Source: a virus. Taken from it: 38,047 bases of DNA. The stretch is taken from positions 1 to 38,047 of the IMG/VR virus record IMGVR_UViG_3300028608_000043, one strand, 5' to 3'. The translations under genes and the position numbers were made by a program. Shown here one piece after another: positions 1 through 7,865 of this stretch (positions are counted from its first letter, which is position 1; each line of letters starts with the position of its first letter). The notes beneath the pieces are model-generated. The model saw only the letters and a program-made list of their open reading frames with translations, did no database searches and was not told the DNA's origin.

Positions 1-734
1 GCGCGCGGTGTTGCCGATACGGTAACCGAAGGTGCACTCGTCGAGAGCGTGAGATTGGAGGACGTTGGATCGATGTCCACCCTGGGCGACAACGCAATCA
101 GCACACCGGCCCACTGATCACTGGCGTCTTGCGTCTGCGTTACCGTGCCCGTCGCGGCGACAAACGCATCTAGATCATAGGATAGTGCAACCGAACCATC
201 GACCGTACCTAGCGTGGTTTCGTAATTTAGTGTTCCGGCCTCATCGAAGGCACTTATCCAGCGCCCACCGAGCGCCGTGCGATTGTTATCGTCCGCACTA
301 CCATTGATTGCCAGCAGCGCACAACCCCGCTGCGTGATCGTGACGCCAGTGTGCTCAATCGAGCCGTCGGTGCCGGTGCTGATCGTGCTGTTGACGTGGA
401 CCGGCGTGCCACCCGGTTTGACGCCTTGAAAGACTGCGATGCCACCTATGAAGGCATCACCAGACGTGCCCGTGCGCGTTGCTGTTAGATTTGGTGTTAC
501 GCCCGCGTAGCGATGATACCAGACTGACAGGCGACTATCTGTGCCGCCGCCGTTGCCTTGAACAATCTGCGTCCAATCTGTGAAAGAGATCGTAGCGTTG
601 TCACTCGAGTGAATGACCGCAATCCACATATCGTTAACGACAGGCGACGACGGTGCGCCAAGCGTGACTGACGATGTACCGGAAGCACCCTTCGCTCCTA
701 CACCGTTAAATGCAACATTGGTCCAATAACTCAT
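1..734 (-). CDS. Virion appendage/tail beta-sandwich protein, C-terminus off the window edge
   Basis: An uninterrupted frame starts at the ATG at 734-732, overlaps the stop of the next gene as ATGA, and is still open at base 1, giving about 244 residues of an unfinished protein. It begins MSYWTNVAFNGVGAKG and is rich in Gly, Thr, Ser and Val with alternating hydrophobic residues, as in phage fibre beta-sandwiches. Near the edge it reads SSNLTLSTSAPSVTVSATP. The neighbouring 912-residue protein carries the related pieces AANLTLSTTRPLSF and QANLTISSVAP after comparable domains, so the two genes appear to share a repeated appendage module. No catalytic motif is visible. A virion surface or tail-fibre role is inferred from composition, that shared module and position. 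Confidence 0.75.
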   Translation of the reverse strand, partial: MSYWTNVAFNGVGAKGASGTSSVTLGAPSSPVVNDMWIAVIHSSDNATISFTDWTQIVQGNGGGTDSRLSVWYHRYAGVTPNLTATRTGTSGDAFIGGIAVFQGVKPGGTPVHVNSTISTGTDGSIEHTGVTITQRGCALLAINGSADDNNRTALGGRWISAFDEAGTLNYETTLGTVDGSVALSYDLDAFVAATGTVTQTQDASDQWAGVLIALSPRVDIDPTSSNLTLSTSAPSVTVSATPR

Positions 735-3469
735 GACGAGAAGCCCCACTTGCTTCTAAAATAAGCATCGAGGGCAAGAAGCTCGTTCGCCGTTAGCGCA
801 CGCTTGACGAATATAATTTCGGAAATCCAGCCTCCCCATTGCGCCGTGTCACTCGATCCAGCCATATGTGGATTGCTTCCGACACTCATCTCCCCACTGG
901 CCGCGTAGTTTCCCAACGTACTCGCCGCCTCGGATTGCTCAACTCCATTGAGGAAGCTCTTGCGTGTACCGGCATCAGTATACACAGCACCGAAGCGGTA
1001 TGGAACATCCAAACTAACCGGCCTCATCAAATATTGTCCGGTGGTGGGGAGCGAATCATCACGCCTATACGGCGACAGCTGCATTAAACTAGGAGTATAG
1101 TAACTATTTAGAACAAGCATAAAGCCACCAGCCGACGTATAGTCGTTCAGGTCGCCTGCGGTCCTGTACGAAATTATGCGGTTGTCGTTTGCGAAGCCTA
1201 TACCATTTCCAGCAGAGACGACAGCAAACATCGACACTGCTGTAACACCCGTGCCGAGCTTGACGCCATTAGCGCCGACCTTGGTTCGTAGATAGTGCTC
1301 GTAAGGCGCGAACTCTACTGCAGGCTTACCATTCATCACGCTGCTGGCAGTTCGATAGGTCGGTCGTTCCGGATCATAGCCTTGCCGGACATGAAAGCCG
1401 TTGTTGCTACGATCTATCCAGCGCCCAACTTTTACACCGTCTGTACACTCCGCCCAGTTTTCATCCTGCACGTATGGAGGGGTGGCGTCGAACCACGCGA
1501 CCAGATCAGACCCGAACTGAGATGGCGAGAAGCCACCTACCACAACCGGGGGCTCCGAACTAAGCCTGAGTTGACCCCCAGGTGGGGGCGCGACCACAAC
1601 CGCCTCAAACTCTATTCGTAGGTCGTTCATGTTCGTAATAGAGGCCAACTGCGGGGCAGTCAGCGTCTGGGTAGCCTGCACTACCGACGCGGACACGTTA
1701 ACGTGGTTCCATTCAACAATCTCAACCGCACCCTGCATCAGCCGCACGTTTAGATTTACAATCCCGTCCCCCGTCTTTTTGTAACGGTACTCAACCTCGA
1801 ATGGAGCCCCCAGCGTGCCAGTCGGGTTGCTAAATCCTACCTGCGCAATATCAGTGACCGGACCCGGCGCGCGCACCCCCGGGTTGGACTGGATATAAGT
1901 ATTATCATCAAAGTCATTCACCCCTTCGAAGAGGACTGTACCGCTAGCCTGGTCAATCCAAGTACCGTCGCTCACATCGGCGTCCGGGATCAGCGTGTAG
2001 TGAGAAAAGTTAGGGGCTACTGACGAAATCGTTAGATTAGCTTGGCCGGGACGACCGATGTTATTGTCTGTTCGGAATGGGGTGTCGTTAATATCCCCCA
2101 TAAAGGTGGCAGTACCAGTAATCGTGTCGGTAGGGTTAGAGCCGTAGGTGAACGTATGAACTGATTCACCAGTGGCGTCCGCCAGCGTGTAGCCCTGCCC
2201 AACGCTCACCAAGCTCTCAGAATCTACAATAGAGTTTAGGAACGTCCCGACACCCATACCGGTCGGGCGGTTGCCACCTTCACTGACCACCCAGCTGAAG
2301 TGAATTTCCTTAGAGATTGTTGTGAAACCTGGGTCTGGGCAGGTCACCGGCGATGTAATATCACCCTCTAGGTTTACCGGATTTTCATCCAGTGGGCTCA
2401 CAATAAACGGTCCCTTAAACACGACCACCGTTGCCGCGTAGTTATTTACTGAGGAGGTTGTGTCGAATGAAACGCTGGTAAGGTTTCCAGGGACCGTCAC
2501 CCGCGCGTAGAACATTCTGCCTGTTACGTTGCCTGTATCAGTTCCGGCATTCTGAGCAACGTAGGTGTTTCCAAGATTATCAGTGACCGCCGTTAGAGTG
2601 AGTGCAGTTTGCTGCCCTAACGTCGCAATAATAAGATCACCCACCTCCACCGCTGTGCTATTAAGCGGCTGGTCAGAACTACCATCGATGGTTACAGGAT
2701 CAGTAATGGCGGTCCCTTGCTCAGCAGCAAATGCCATTATGCTGCCAAAGGACAGCGGGCGGGTAGTAGACAGCGTCAGGTTAGCAGCTGCCGGACTGAC
2801 ACTGACCGACAAGTCCTGCATGAAGGTCGCGGTGCCGAGGATGGTGTTCTGGTTGGCCGCCTCAGTCCACGCTGGCGTTGTCGTGGTTGTTGCCGCGACA
2901 ACCTTGTAGCCGATCATCACTCGGCAAAAAGGACCAGAACCGGGGGCGTACTCTACCGCCTGGACTAGCGGCGAGGTTGGAACGTAATCGGTGCCACTAC
3001 CCCGCAAACCGGCCGTGGCCCACGATATGACCAACTCGGCGGCCTGCGACAGCGTGCCGGTCGCCGGGGCGCTGTAGGAGCTAGTGGCGTCTTGAACGTT
3101 CGCCGGATTTTGATCGAGCGGCGACGCCCTGAACGGCCCCGCGAAAACCGCAACGCCGCAGTTTGCGCCGTCTGAAGCGTGGGCAGTTTGCGTAACAGTG
3201 ACCGAACTGAGCGTGCCAGCCGTGGTGACGCGCGCCCAATACATCTTTCCGGTAAATGTACCGGCGTCGGTTCCGGCGTTCTGCTGGGTGTAGCTGTTGC
3301 CGAGATTGTCGTTGACGGCCGAAGTGGTGTTGTTCGTTTCCTCGCTGACGACAACGACAACCAAATCGCCAATCGCAACCGTGGCCGAGAGTCCGGTGCC
3401 TACAACCAGAGACCCGGAGCGCGGGTCTTCACCGTCGGTAGCAATATCGATAAGATCGCCGAATGCCAT
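731..3469 (-). CDS. Large virion appendage protein: tandem beta-sandwiches plus C-terminal ConA/LamG-like lectin domain
   Basis: A protein of 912 residues. Residues about 1-230 and 240-480 are two copies of one domain: GDLVVVVVSEETNN/GDLIIATLGQQTALT, then DNLGNSYTQQNAGTD/DNLGNTYVAQNAGTD, then VFAGPFRASPLDQNPANV/VFKGPFIVSPLDENPVNL. Each copy ends in an NLTLS/NLTIS element. A third beta-rich stretch follows. Residues about 655-912 look like a concanavalin A-like lectin/glucanase domain, from the pattern LVAWFDATPP, WIDRSNNGFHVRQ, PTYRT and NGKPAVEF. Domains of that type often bind or cleave polysaccharides in phage fibres. The start at 3469 has a purine-rich GAGG upstream. Adsorption or a capsid-surface role is inferred; no catalytic acid pair can be assigned by eye. 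Confidence 0.8.
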   Translation of the reverse strand: MAFGDLIDIATDGEDPRSGSLVVGTGLSATVAIGDLVVVVVSEETNNTTSAVNDNLGNSYTQQNAGTDAGTFTGKMYWARVTTAGTLSSVTVTQTAHASDGANCGVAVFAGPFRASPLDQNPANVQDATSSYSAPATGTLSQAAELVISWATAGLRGSGTDYVPTSPLVQAVEYAPGSGPFCRVMIGYKVVAATTTTTPAWTEAANQNTILGTATFMQDLSVSVSPAAANLTLSTTRPLSFGSIMAFAAEQGTAITDPVTIDGSSDQPLNSTAVEVGDLIIATLGQQTALTLTAVTDNLGNTYVAQNAGTDTGNVTGRMFYARVTVPGNLTSVSFDTTSSVNNYAATVVVFKGPFIVSPLDENPVNLEGDITSPVTCPDPGFTTISKEIHFSWVVSEGGNRPTGMGVGTFLNSIVDSESLVSVGQGYTLADATGESVHTFTYGSNPTDTITGTATFMGDINDTPFRTDNNIGRPGQANLTISSVAPNFSHYTLIPDADVSDGTWIDQASGTVLFEGVNDFDDNTYIQSNPGVRAPGPVTDIAQVGFSNPTGTLGAPFEVEYRYKKTGDGIVNLNVRLMQGAVEIVEWNHVNVSASVVQATQTLTAPQLASITNMNDLRIEFEAVVVAPPPGGQLRLSSEPPVVVGGFSPSQFGSDLVAWFDATPPYVQDENWAECTDGVKVGRWIDRSNNGFHVRQGYDPERPTYRTASSVMNGKPAVEFAPYEHYLRTKVGANGVKLGTGVTAVSMFAVVSAGNGIGFANDNRIISYRTAGDLNDYTSAGGFMLVLNSYYTPSLMQLSPYRRDDSLPTTGQYLMRPVSLDVPYRFGAVYTDAGTRKSFLNGVEQSEAASTLGNYAASGEMSVGSNPHMAGSSDTAQWGGWISEIIFVKRALTANELLALDAYFRSKWGFSS

Positions 3470-3543
3470 CGCCCTCGGTCCTCACCGAGCGGGCCATCAC
3501 TGGCTGAAGACCAATATCGCCACTTAGGCACCAGATGGCGGCA

Positions 3544-3578
3544 AGGGGTGTGTTACGCTTTAGCGCAATCACACCCCT
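3544..3578. other. Long intercistronic hairpin
   Basis: Arms AGGGGTGTG (3544-3552) and CACACCCCT (3570-3578) pair perfectly over 9 bp. The inside continues with TT/AA, one A-C mismatch and CGCT/AGCG around a TT loop, so the stem is close to 16 bp. It lies between the 213-residue gene and the 912-residue gene in the same transcript. There is no U-tract on the minus strand, so it is either a processing or attenuation structure or a factor-dependent terminator. Confidence 0.6.
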
Positions 3579-3622
3579 GCTTTAGGCAAACGACGTGTGC
3601 CAGTTGTTAGCCCACCGTCCGC

Positions 3623-4264
3623 TTAGTTCAGTTCGAAGATCCCGTTCGCGCTCGGGGTCACCGTCAGAGTGTTGCCGTCGTTGACCGTGAACTGGGCCGT
3701 GCTCAGAGCCGACCAGCAGACCAACTTACCTTGACCAACCTCGAAGATCACCGCGTACCGAACGTTGGCAATGTTGCCACCGCTGGCCGACCAGATGACA
3801 GCGTCCGCATTCCAGCGGTATTCCGAGGCCGAGGCCCCAGTCGACCACAGGGTGCTCAGAGCCTTGCCCGAGGTCGAGTAGCCGTTGCCGTCCGCGATCT
3901 GGTTCGTGACTGAACCGAGCACGCTAAGGTTGGCTGACGACGCCGCGTTGGACGCCGAAGTGAACAGCGCCATACGGAAGGAGTCATTGTCGAGGTCGAT
4001 GTCGCCAGTACCCAGGTACTTCTTAGCCGTGTAGTAGAAGGCCCAGGCTGTGGCCGCGCCCAGGTACATCTCGGCACCCATGGCGACGGCGGGATTGCGC
4101 ATCGTGCTGATAGCCGCGACCACGAGGGCCAGGGCCGCCACCCCACTGATAAGCCGCTTGCGCAGCGTGGGGCGGGATTGGAAGAGTTCTGGGCAGAACT
4201 CCAGGTGGAATTGGGCACCCTCGTTACGCAGTTGGGTGCGCAGGCATTCGTAGCTGGTCTTCAT
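3623..4264 (-). CDS. Phage structural protein with an N-terminal hydrophobic segment
   Basis: A protein of 213 residues. The C-terminal 150 residues begin WAFYYTAKKYLG and continue IDLDNDSFRMALFTSAS. This is a pattern I recognise from a widespread, poorly characterised phage virion protein family in which 'A-K-x-Y-[LI]-G ... IDLD-D-F-[KR]-[VM]-ALFTS' is conserved. Residues about 35-60 (ISGVAALALVVAAIS) form a hydrophobic segment that the usual family lacks, so the front may be a fused membrane anchor. The start at 4264 has a strong AGGAGG seven bases upstream and overlaps the end of the upstream gene by 41 bp. An internal ATG at residue 62 has no ribosome site. Function in the virion (decoration, tail or host contact) is not determined. 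Confidence 0.65.
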   Translation of the reverse strand: MKTSYECLRTQLRNEGAQFHLEFCPELFQSRPTLRKRLISGVAALALVVAAISTMRNPAVAMGAEMYLGAATAWAFYYTAKKYLGTGDIDLDNDSFRMALFTSASNAASSANLSVLGSVTNQIADGNGYSTSGKALSTLWSTGASASEYRWNADAVIWSASGGNIANVRYAVIFEVGQGKLVCWSALSTAQFTVNDGNTLTVTPSANGIFELN

Positions 4265-5135
4265 TGACCGCCTCCTCTAGTGATTTGGACATCTCGATCT
4301 CTGCTCCGGTCCTGATGATAGTTGCCAGCAGGCCGTCGCCATGCACGTTAAGCTGGAAGAGATCCCCACGATCCTTTACCAGGACCATGAAGTCGTCTGC
4401 CTGCTTCATATGCCAGGGTGCGCAGAGAAACTTCTTAGCCAAGTCGTCACGGTCCTTGGCGCGAAGCCACACCTCCCCACGTCTGTCACGGTTGTTCTCG
4501 GGCTGGTCGTAGCTGTGATGCTTGTCGTCCATCCAGCAGCTGTCCAGTCCGAATATCTCGATGGAAGTGAAGCCAATCATTCGTAGTAGCGAAATGGCAC
4601 GAATTCCTACCGTGGTCCCCAACACAATGGGGTAGCAACGCTCGAAGTAGAAAGCGTTGACCATATCCAACTCCGGCTGGCCGCCTGTAATTGCGTGCCA
4701 GATAAACACCTCGCGGTCCTTGCACAGGTCGAAGGTCTTGGGGTGGCATTGCGAGGCCAGGATGTAGCGGCACTGCGGTACGGGCTCCGCCACAAAGCGG
4801 GAGTTGAACTCCCGGGCGTCTAGCATGATCATCGCCGTGGGCTTAAGGTTGCGGTCCATACACCACTGGTACGACCCGTTGGTGGCGATAAGCTTGCCAC
4901 CGCGCCACACGGCCTCCCGTAGCTCCTTCTCGGTCTTCTCCAGGGATGGCCCTCCACAGACCAGAAGGGCGATGTTGGGATTAACCGGGTGGGGGCTGAT
5001 CTGCGGCAGGCCACGCCGTATGCTGCTAGCCACCTGCTCGAGGATGATCTCGTTAGGGGTGTTACACTTCCCCTTATCATCGGAGAACTCCACCCGCTTC
5101 ATGCGCGTAAAGTCTTTTACAACTGAGAGGCTCAT
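4224..5135 (-). CDS. DUF115 / 6-hydroxymethylpterin pyrophosphokinase MptE-like protein
   Basis: A protein of 303 residues from the ATG at 5135, which overlaps the upstream methyltransferase stop as ATGA. The longer frame to 5165 would need a GTG. The signature is NIALLVCGGPSLE near residue 55, then LIATNGSYQW and ILASQCHPKTF, and later GTTVGIRAISLLRMIGF followed by IEIFGLDSCW. This order (xxGPSL, 'tN.a..~l...gi.Pd', 'G~.va..ai~la..lG...I~l~G.D') is that of the DUF115/MAF_flag10 family, which has a Rossmann-like pyrophosphokinase/glycosyltransferase fold. In phages such genes sit among structural genes and are thought to act on glycan or sugar-nucleotide substrates. The actual substrate is unknown. 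Pairing with a methyltransferase suggests a joint modification of virion or host glycans, as inference. Confidence 0.65.
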   Translation of the reverse strand: MSLSVVKDFTRMKRVEFSDDKGKCNTPNEIILEQVASSIRRGLPQISPHPVNPNIALLVCGGPSLEKTEKELREAVWRGGKLIATNGSYQWCMDRNLKPTAMIMLDAREFNSRFVAEPVPQCRYILASQCHPKTFDLCKDREVFIWHAITGGQPELDMVNAFYFERCYPIVLGTTVGIRAISLLRMIGFTSIEIFGLDSCWMDDKHHSYDQPENNRDRRGEVWLRAKDRDDLAKKFLCAPWHMKQADDFMVLVKDRGDLFQLNVHGDGLLATIIRTGAEIEMSKSLEEAVNEDQLRMPAHPTA

Positions 5136-5713
5136 CGCGTCACCACAAACAATGAGGAACCACACAGGTCACGAGCGTCGATGACGACACCAACCGTGGC
5201 CAGGTGAACCAGCCACCAGCTATAGGGCTGCACGGTTAGGTGCAAGGGTTGCCCGAATAGCGCAGGGCCAAACTTGTCAGGGAGATTGCTGATCTGTAGC
5301 CAGGCGACGTGACAGCCTGACAGTATGCGCTCTATACACAGCATCGTGTACACAGGCGGGATGTGCTCGAGGACGTCGCAGCAAAACCCGTAGTCCCAAC
5401 TTCCATGCTTTGAGGGCCAGTCCGCCCAGAGGGGGGCCTCGATGAAACGCCGCCTATCGATGTCCGGGTTTAGTGCAGCAGGCGTGATATCCAACCACCA
5501 GGGGTCTAGGCCATGCTCGCCGAACTTTTGCCCGGCGATGCCCGAGCCGCAACCAATGTCCAGGATAACAGAACCCTGCTCCGGCTGCATGACACTCATG
5601 AAGCGGGCAACGTTCTCCTCGCCAGGGGAGTTGGCTTTGCGGTACTGCTCAAAAGCCCAAATCTCCGCGTACTTGTCGCGTTCCTGAGCAGCCCCGTCAA
5701 CGATGTGTATCAT
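5132..5713 (-). CDS. Class I SAM-dependent methyltransferase
   Basis: A protein of 193 residues. The SAM-binding motif I is VILDIGCGSGIAGQKF at about residues 49-64. Motif II is around WWLDITPAAL, and the post-motif DYGFCCDVLEHIPP matches the class I methyltransferase pattern 'D.v...dvLEHip'. The length fits a stand-alone small-molecule or O-methyltransferase rather than a DNA methylase; no DPPY/NPPF motif or target-recognition domain is visible. It is translationally coupled by ATGA overlaps to the small coiled-coil gene upstream and to the DUF115-like gene downstream. A modification of sugar or protein is plausible; the acceptor is unknown. Confidence 0.85.
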   Translation of the reverse strand: MIHIVDGAAQERDKYAEIWAFEQYRKANSPGEENVARFMSVMQPEQGSVILDIGCGSGIAGQKFGEHGLDPWWLDITPAALNPDIDRRRFIEAPLWADWPSKHGSWDYGFCCDVLEHIPPVYTMLCIERILSGCHVAWLQISNLPDKFGPALFGQPLHLTVQPYSWWLVHLATVGVVIDARDLCGSSLFVVTR

Positions 5714-5928
5714 ACGGGGCTCCGCTGGGCTTTATGGATGCGAAGCTTCTTGAGCTCCGACAGCAACTCGCGGGCCACCTTGCGGTTGCGGCGCTTGGAC
5801 TCAGTGGTGGCGTCCAGCTTGGCGCGCAGACGCGCGACCTCAGCCTCCATATCCTCAAGGGTTGGGACCTTCGCGGGGCCAACACTGACACTGGGTGGAT
5901 ACGTTTGTGCTCCAACCTTAGTAACCAT
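5710..5928 (-). CDS. Small coiled-coil protein
   Basis: A protein of 72 residues. Residues 23-65 are predicted helical with heptad character (LEDMEAEVARLRAKL, then a basic stretch SKRRNRKVARELLSEL). The start at 5928 is preceded by AGGAGT at good spacing. It opens a block of four overlapping genes (this one, methyltransferase, DUF115-like, structural protein) after a non-coding gap. I do not recognise its family. The KVARELLSELKKLRIHK tail is basic enough to bind nucleic acid or an acidic partner, but that is only composition. Confidence 0.6.
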   Translation of the reverse strand: MVTKVGAQTYPPSVSVGPAKVPTLEDMEAEVARLRAKLDATTESKRRNRKVARELLSELKKLRIHKAQRSPV

Positions 5929-6076
5929 CTTCCCGACTCCTGCGCTTTTTTAATGTGAGCATGTGCCGCGCTCATTATTCCTTGGTATTTTCTAGCGGCA
6001 CGTTTTTTAGTTTAGGGCCAAGCTGGCCCGTTTATCACAATACGACGCATCGCTGTATTACACAACACCGAAATTG
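5929..6076. other. Intergenic gap with two inverted repeats
   Basis: A 148-bp AT-richer gap between the portal gene and the next cistron. It has GTGCCGC (5963-5969) pairing with GCGGCAC (5995-6001) around a 25-nt loop, followed on the plus strand by TTTTTT, and a tight GGGCCA-AGC-TGGCCC hairpin (6015-6029). On the minus strand neither stem is followed by a U-tract. The gap may separate head and tail transcription units; no convincing -35/-10 pair was found. Confidence 0.35.
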
Positions 6077-7675
6077 CTACTTACCTCTTAGGGTAGGAAC
6101 AGTTGCCTTGCTGCGTCCATTGGGCCGTACAGTTGCTTTCTTAGCGCCAAACTTGCCCCGCCCAGGCCGGGGGTCTTCTTGGTCCTCGTCCTCGATTTCA
6201 TCAACCTCCTCATTGCCCGGCACGGACTCCTCCTTCTTGGGGAAGCCCTCACCCTCCTCACCAGGGACCTCCTCCTGCTGACCGAAGCCCAACAGGCCAA
6301 GACGCTCCGGAGTGGGCTCCGGTGGCATTTGCAGGCCGAGGAGTTCACGCACGTCATTGATAGCAGGATCATCCGGGGTGAGCACCGCGCCCGCCGCCGC
6401 CATCTGACCCAGTGCCGAGGTTATCTCCAGCACTGAGCGGAATGATACGTCGGAGTGCGCGGCCTCGGGACGGAGCTCGTCCTTGATCCCGTTAAGGTCA
6501 CAGATAACTGCCACAATATCCTTGTCCATAGCATCCCCGATATCGTCCAGGGAGCCGTTCACTGTCAGGTAGAAATTCCTAGACTTGTCCTCCGACAATG
6601 CTCTATTAGCCGCGCCCGCGCCCCCGAGCATAAGATGCTCCGTGCCTATAATACGTGCCATCTCCTCGTTGATGCGCTGCACTGCATTAGCCAGACCGGG
6701 GAAGTCAGGCGACTGCCCCGTTAGAAGCTCGAGGCCGTATTGCGGTACGCCAGAGACGGACTTACCACCCTCGGTCTCCACTACGTAAGGTGCACTATCC
6801 AGAACGATGCTGGTATCCTCGGCTTTGCTCTGGATTTTAACGAAGTCCTCGATAGCGTTGGTAATGCGACGGCCCTCATCGGCCGTCATCGCCCCGTCAG
6901 CCACCCAGCCCGCGATAGCCCTATAAGGGACGCGCCCAATAGGAATACCGCGCAGGTCACGCTCAAAACCCCTACCCTCTAGGACCAGGTATTTCTTGAG
7001 CCGTTCGTAGGGTTCGAGCAGGTGCCTAAACAGCCCCATACCCTCTGGGGAGTCAGTGAGCGTATCCTCCACCAGGTACAGGATCTTGCCTCGGGGCAGG
7101 TAGATAAATTCACTAGTCTGCGGGGCTAGCTGCCAGACTCCTTCGAGCGAACCCCTGTCGTCCATCTGCCAACGATCGATGGTGTGGGCAGGCCGTACCT
7201 CAATATCCTCCAGGCCTATCTTGCCATCAGCCCGCTTCTTAGCTGTCCACTCCTGAATACCGAAGCCCTGGAAGCGGTACATGGCCGCCCGCCGAGCAAC
7301 ACGCCGGAAGGGGGTAACCATGTCGTTAATGATCTCTTCGATCAGGTCGGAGGTCTCCTGCGCCTCAGGCGTGTCGTTTGCAGGCGTCATGGTCCAGTCA
7401 GCGTTGGCAACAATATTCAGGAAGTACCTAACCCCTGCCGCAATGATAGACGTGTTGGACACCATCTCCGAGTAGGTGATCCAGCGCTGTGGCCCCCGGA
7501 CCTGGGCGCTCTTCTCGTGGGTGACTGGTCGCCCACCAAACACCGCGATGCCGGACGTACCCAGTTCCTTGAAGGGGGAGAACCGGTTGGACGGGGCTGG
7601 TCCCGGCATGAAGCTGTGGATTTCCCGCCGGGGCGGTGTGACGTAGCCAACGTTGCGGCGGGGTACGCTAGCCAT
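6077..7675 (-). CDS. Portal protein, Mu gp29-like (DUF935) type
   Basis: A protein of 532 residues, the usual length for portals. The N-terminal third has the family features SNTSIIAAGVRYFLNIVANADW, FRRVARRAAMYRFQGFGIQEW and IEVRPAHTIDRWQMDD, which match the Mu gp29/DUF935 portal pattern of an 'A..yG.si.Ei.W' helix followed by a 'p..f.f' strand. GRGFERDLRGIPIGRVP and the GTEHLMLGG segment are also typical. The portal forms the dodecameric ring at the capsid vertex through which DNA passes, and it docks the terminase. The C-terminus (about 440-532) is low-complexity, acidic then basic. The start overlaps the stop of the small upstream gene as TAATG. Here the terminase lies about 7.5 kb upstream, separated by a cluster of small genes. 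Confidence 0.85.
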   Translation of the reverse strand: MASVPRRNVGYVTPPRREIHSFMPGPAPSNRFSPFKELGTSGIAVFGGRPVTHEKSAQVRGPQRWITYSEMVSNTSIIAAGVRYFLNIVANADWTMTPANDTPEAQETSDLIEEIINDMVTPFRRVARRAAMYRFQGFGIQEWTAKKRADGKIGLEDIEVRPAHTIDRWQMDDRGSLEGVWQLAPQTSEFIYLPRGKILYLVEDTLTDSPEGMGLFRHLLEPYERLKKYLVLEGRGFERDLRGIPIGRVPYRAIAGWVADGAMTADEGRRITNAIEDFVKIQSKAEDTSIVLDSAPYVVETEGGKSVSGVPQYGLELLTGQSPDFPGLANAVQRINEEMARIIGTEHLMLGGAGAANRALSEDKSRNFYLTVNGSLDDIGDAMDKDIVAVICDLNGIKDELRPEAAHSDVSFRSVLEITSALGQMAAAGAVLTPDDPAINDVRELLGLQMPPEPTPERLGLLGFGQQEEVPGEEGEGFPKKEESVPGNEEVDEIEDEDQEDPRPGRGKFGAKKATVRPNGRSKATVPTLRGK

Positions 7676-7863
7676 TATTTTCCGCTCCTCTTACGCTTGA
7701 GCGCAGCGACTAGCTGCTTCTCAACCTTCTTCACCCGCGCCCGCAGGTCGTTGAGGGTATCCTCGGGATCCGCCTCTGGCTCCATAGGCTTATCGCGCAC
7801 GCGCACGACCTCGAAGCCGGTGCGCAGCAGCATGGGCAGGTTAACCTTGGGAGTCCTAGGCAT
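7675..7863 (-). CDS. Small basic coiled-coil protein between portal and head protein
   Basis: A protein of 62 residues with a C-terminal helix (LNDLRARVKKVEKQLVAALK) that has heptad spacing and a strongly basic end (KRKRSGK). AAGGA lies nine bases before the ATG, and the TAA overlaps the portal start. The family is not recognised. Its place between portal and the large head-associated protein suggests a head-assembly accessory, as inference only. Confidence 0.55.
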   Translation of the reverse strand: MPRTPKVNLPMLLRTGFEVVRVRDKPMEPEADPEDTLNDLRARVKKVEKQLVAALKRKRSGK

Positions 7864-7865
7864 GT

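Noticed and set aside
2565-2909. Plus-strand ORFs over the appendage gene
   Set aside because: Shadows of the long minus-strand gene, without ribosome sites or recognisable protein features. The same holds for the plus-strand ORFs over the portal, TerL, polymerase and transporter genes.
5963-6008. Rho-independent terminator on the plus strand
   Set aside because: The T-run follows the stem only on the plus strand, where no gene is supported, and the 25-nt loop is long.
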